From NCBI GenBank assembly GCA_029250565.1, contig JAQXFA010000052.1:1-24809 (forward strand): 24,809 nt of DNA, written 5' to 3'. Positions 24,448 to 24,809 of the stretch are shown in pieces. Position numbers and translations under genes: made by a program. Below the pieces are notes generated by a model, which saw only the letters and a list, made by a program, of their open reading frames with translations, searched no databases and had not been told where the DNA came from. The stretch comes from Candidatus Thalassarchaeaceae archaeon. Its GTDB lineage: Archaea > Thermoplasmatota > Poseidoniia > Poseidoniales > Thalassarchaeaceae. Every line of letters begins with the position of its first letter. The first letter of the stretch is position 1.

Positions 24448-24809
24448 TCACTCTACTGTTTCTCTCAACCAATTGTGAAGTTTATCTTCGCTACTAAGGT
24501 CAACCATGTGGCCCTTTTGATGCCTCACTCTTGTGACGTCCCAGCCTGCTTCATCGTATAGCCTAACATATTCATCTGCCTGATCCATAGGTACAATTGT
24601 ATCTCGCACTCCATGCATTGAAAACATTCGTTGTGATGGTAATTCAAATAATTTCTCAAGTAAAATAAGTGGTCTTGCAGCCTTGCTTCCAAGCACTACA
24701 ACACCAACGATTCTTTCAGCTACTTCAGTCAATAACAATTCTTGAGCAACAGCGCCTCCTTGTGAAAACCCTCCAACAATTAATGGGCCATCAGCAGGTA
24801 AGTTATCGG
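24448..24809 (-). CDS. Phospholipase/carboxylesterase-type alpha/beta hydrolase, 5'-truncated
   Basis: The frame stays open to the window edge; complete codons run from 24807, so the TTG at 24738 is internal. The 119 visible residues include the nucleophile elbow GGFSQGGA (S15 of the fragment), HGVRDTIVP with the acid D69 and QKGHMVD with the His H100: an intact Ser-Asp-His triad. GFSQGG plus HGxxDxxVP is typical of the phospholipase/carboxylesterase family (Abhydrolase_2), cytosolic esterases acting on short acyl esters, thioesters or lysophospholipids. About 85-100 N-terminal residues are missing. It is convergent with the glutaredoxin gene. Confidence 0.85.
   Translation of the reverse strand, partial: DNLPADGPLIVGGFSQGGAVAQELLLTEVAERIVGVVVLGSKAARPLILLEKLFELPSQRMFSMHGVRDTIVPMDQADEYVRLYDEAGWDVTRVRHQKGHMVDLSSEDKLHNWLRETVE

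Noticed and set aside
24448..24738. Taking the TTG at 24738 as the start of the right-edge hydrolase
   Set aside because: The frame upstream codes the nucleophile motif GGFSQGGA without a stop, so the gene continues past the window edge.
1..24809. The whole window as a mobile or genomic island
   Set aside because: No integrase, transposase, tRNA, attachment repeats or sharp composition change outside protein repeat tracts; the genes look like ordinary dense chromosomal operons.

Overview
The window reads as chromosomal DNA of a planktonic archaeon, most likely a marine Euryarchaeote of the Marine Group II / Poseidoniales type (inference, no marker gene is present). The signs are AT-leaning composition, a mix of genes with an anti-16S type Shine-Dalgarno (GAGGTGA, GGTGAG) and genes with none, frequent TTG/GTG starts, TATA-like A/T boxes upstream of transcription units, a lipoprotein, and two very large surface proteins built from Ig-like or CARDB repeats with one membrane anchor. 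I see no tRNA, rRNA, CRISPR array, insertion sequence, integrase or attachment site. Coding density is very high and no gene-free stretch exceeds about 110 bases.

Layout. 1-705: 5'-truncated UlaG-like metallo-beta-lactamase-fold lactonase. 751-1758: lipoprotein of the Ca2+-dependent PI-PLC-like family. 3048-1760 (minus): sugar nucleotidyltransferase, translationally coupled to a small Cys-bearing unknown protein. 3122-6589 (plus): a plant-type glucuronokinase homologue, a GH67-like alpha-glucuronidase candidate (coupled by a GTGA overlap) and an unrecognised protein. 15345-6576 (minus): a tight five-gene operon of uronate-dehydrogenase-like SDR, FGGY kinase/polyol-phosphate dehydrogenase fusion, GH38 alpha-mannosidase with a long disordered N-terminal extension, DUF2817/M14-like zinc hydrolase, and HddA/fucokinase-like GHMP kinase. 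15405-19463 (plus): membrane-anchored Ig-repeat protein ending in an M60 (enhancin-like, mucinase-type) metallopeptidase. 19571-24112 (plus): eight-CARDB-repeat surface protein with a C-terminal membrane helix and Trp-rich tail. 24151-24441: glutaredoxin. 24809-24448 (minus): 5'-truncated phospholipase/carboxylesterase-type alpha/beta hydrolase.

Together the genes suggest a glycan or glycoprotein foraging and sugar-salvage locus. An outer-face M60 peptidase and an adhesin-like CARDB protein would bind and cut glycosylated protein. Intracellular GH38 and GH67-like enzymes would release mannose and glucuronate. Two GHMP kinases and a nucleotidyltransferase could return free sugars to NDP-sugars, while the uronate-dehydrogenase-like SDR, the UlaG-like lactonase and the kinase/dehydrogenase fusion could feed uronates and polyols into central metabolism. 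Individual family assignments rest on motifs visible in the sequence. The pathway linking them is inference.
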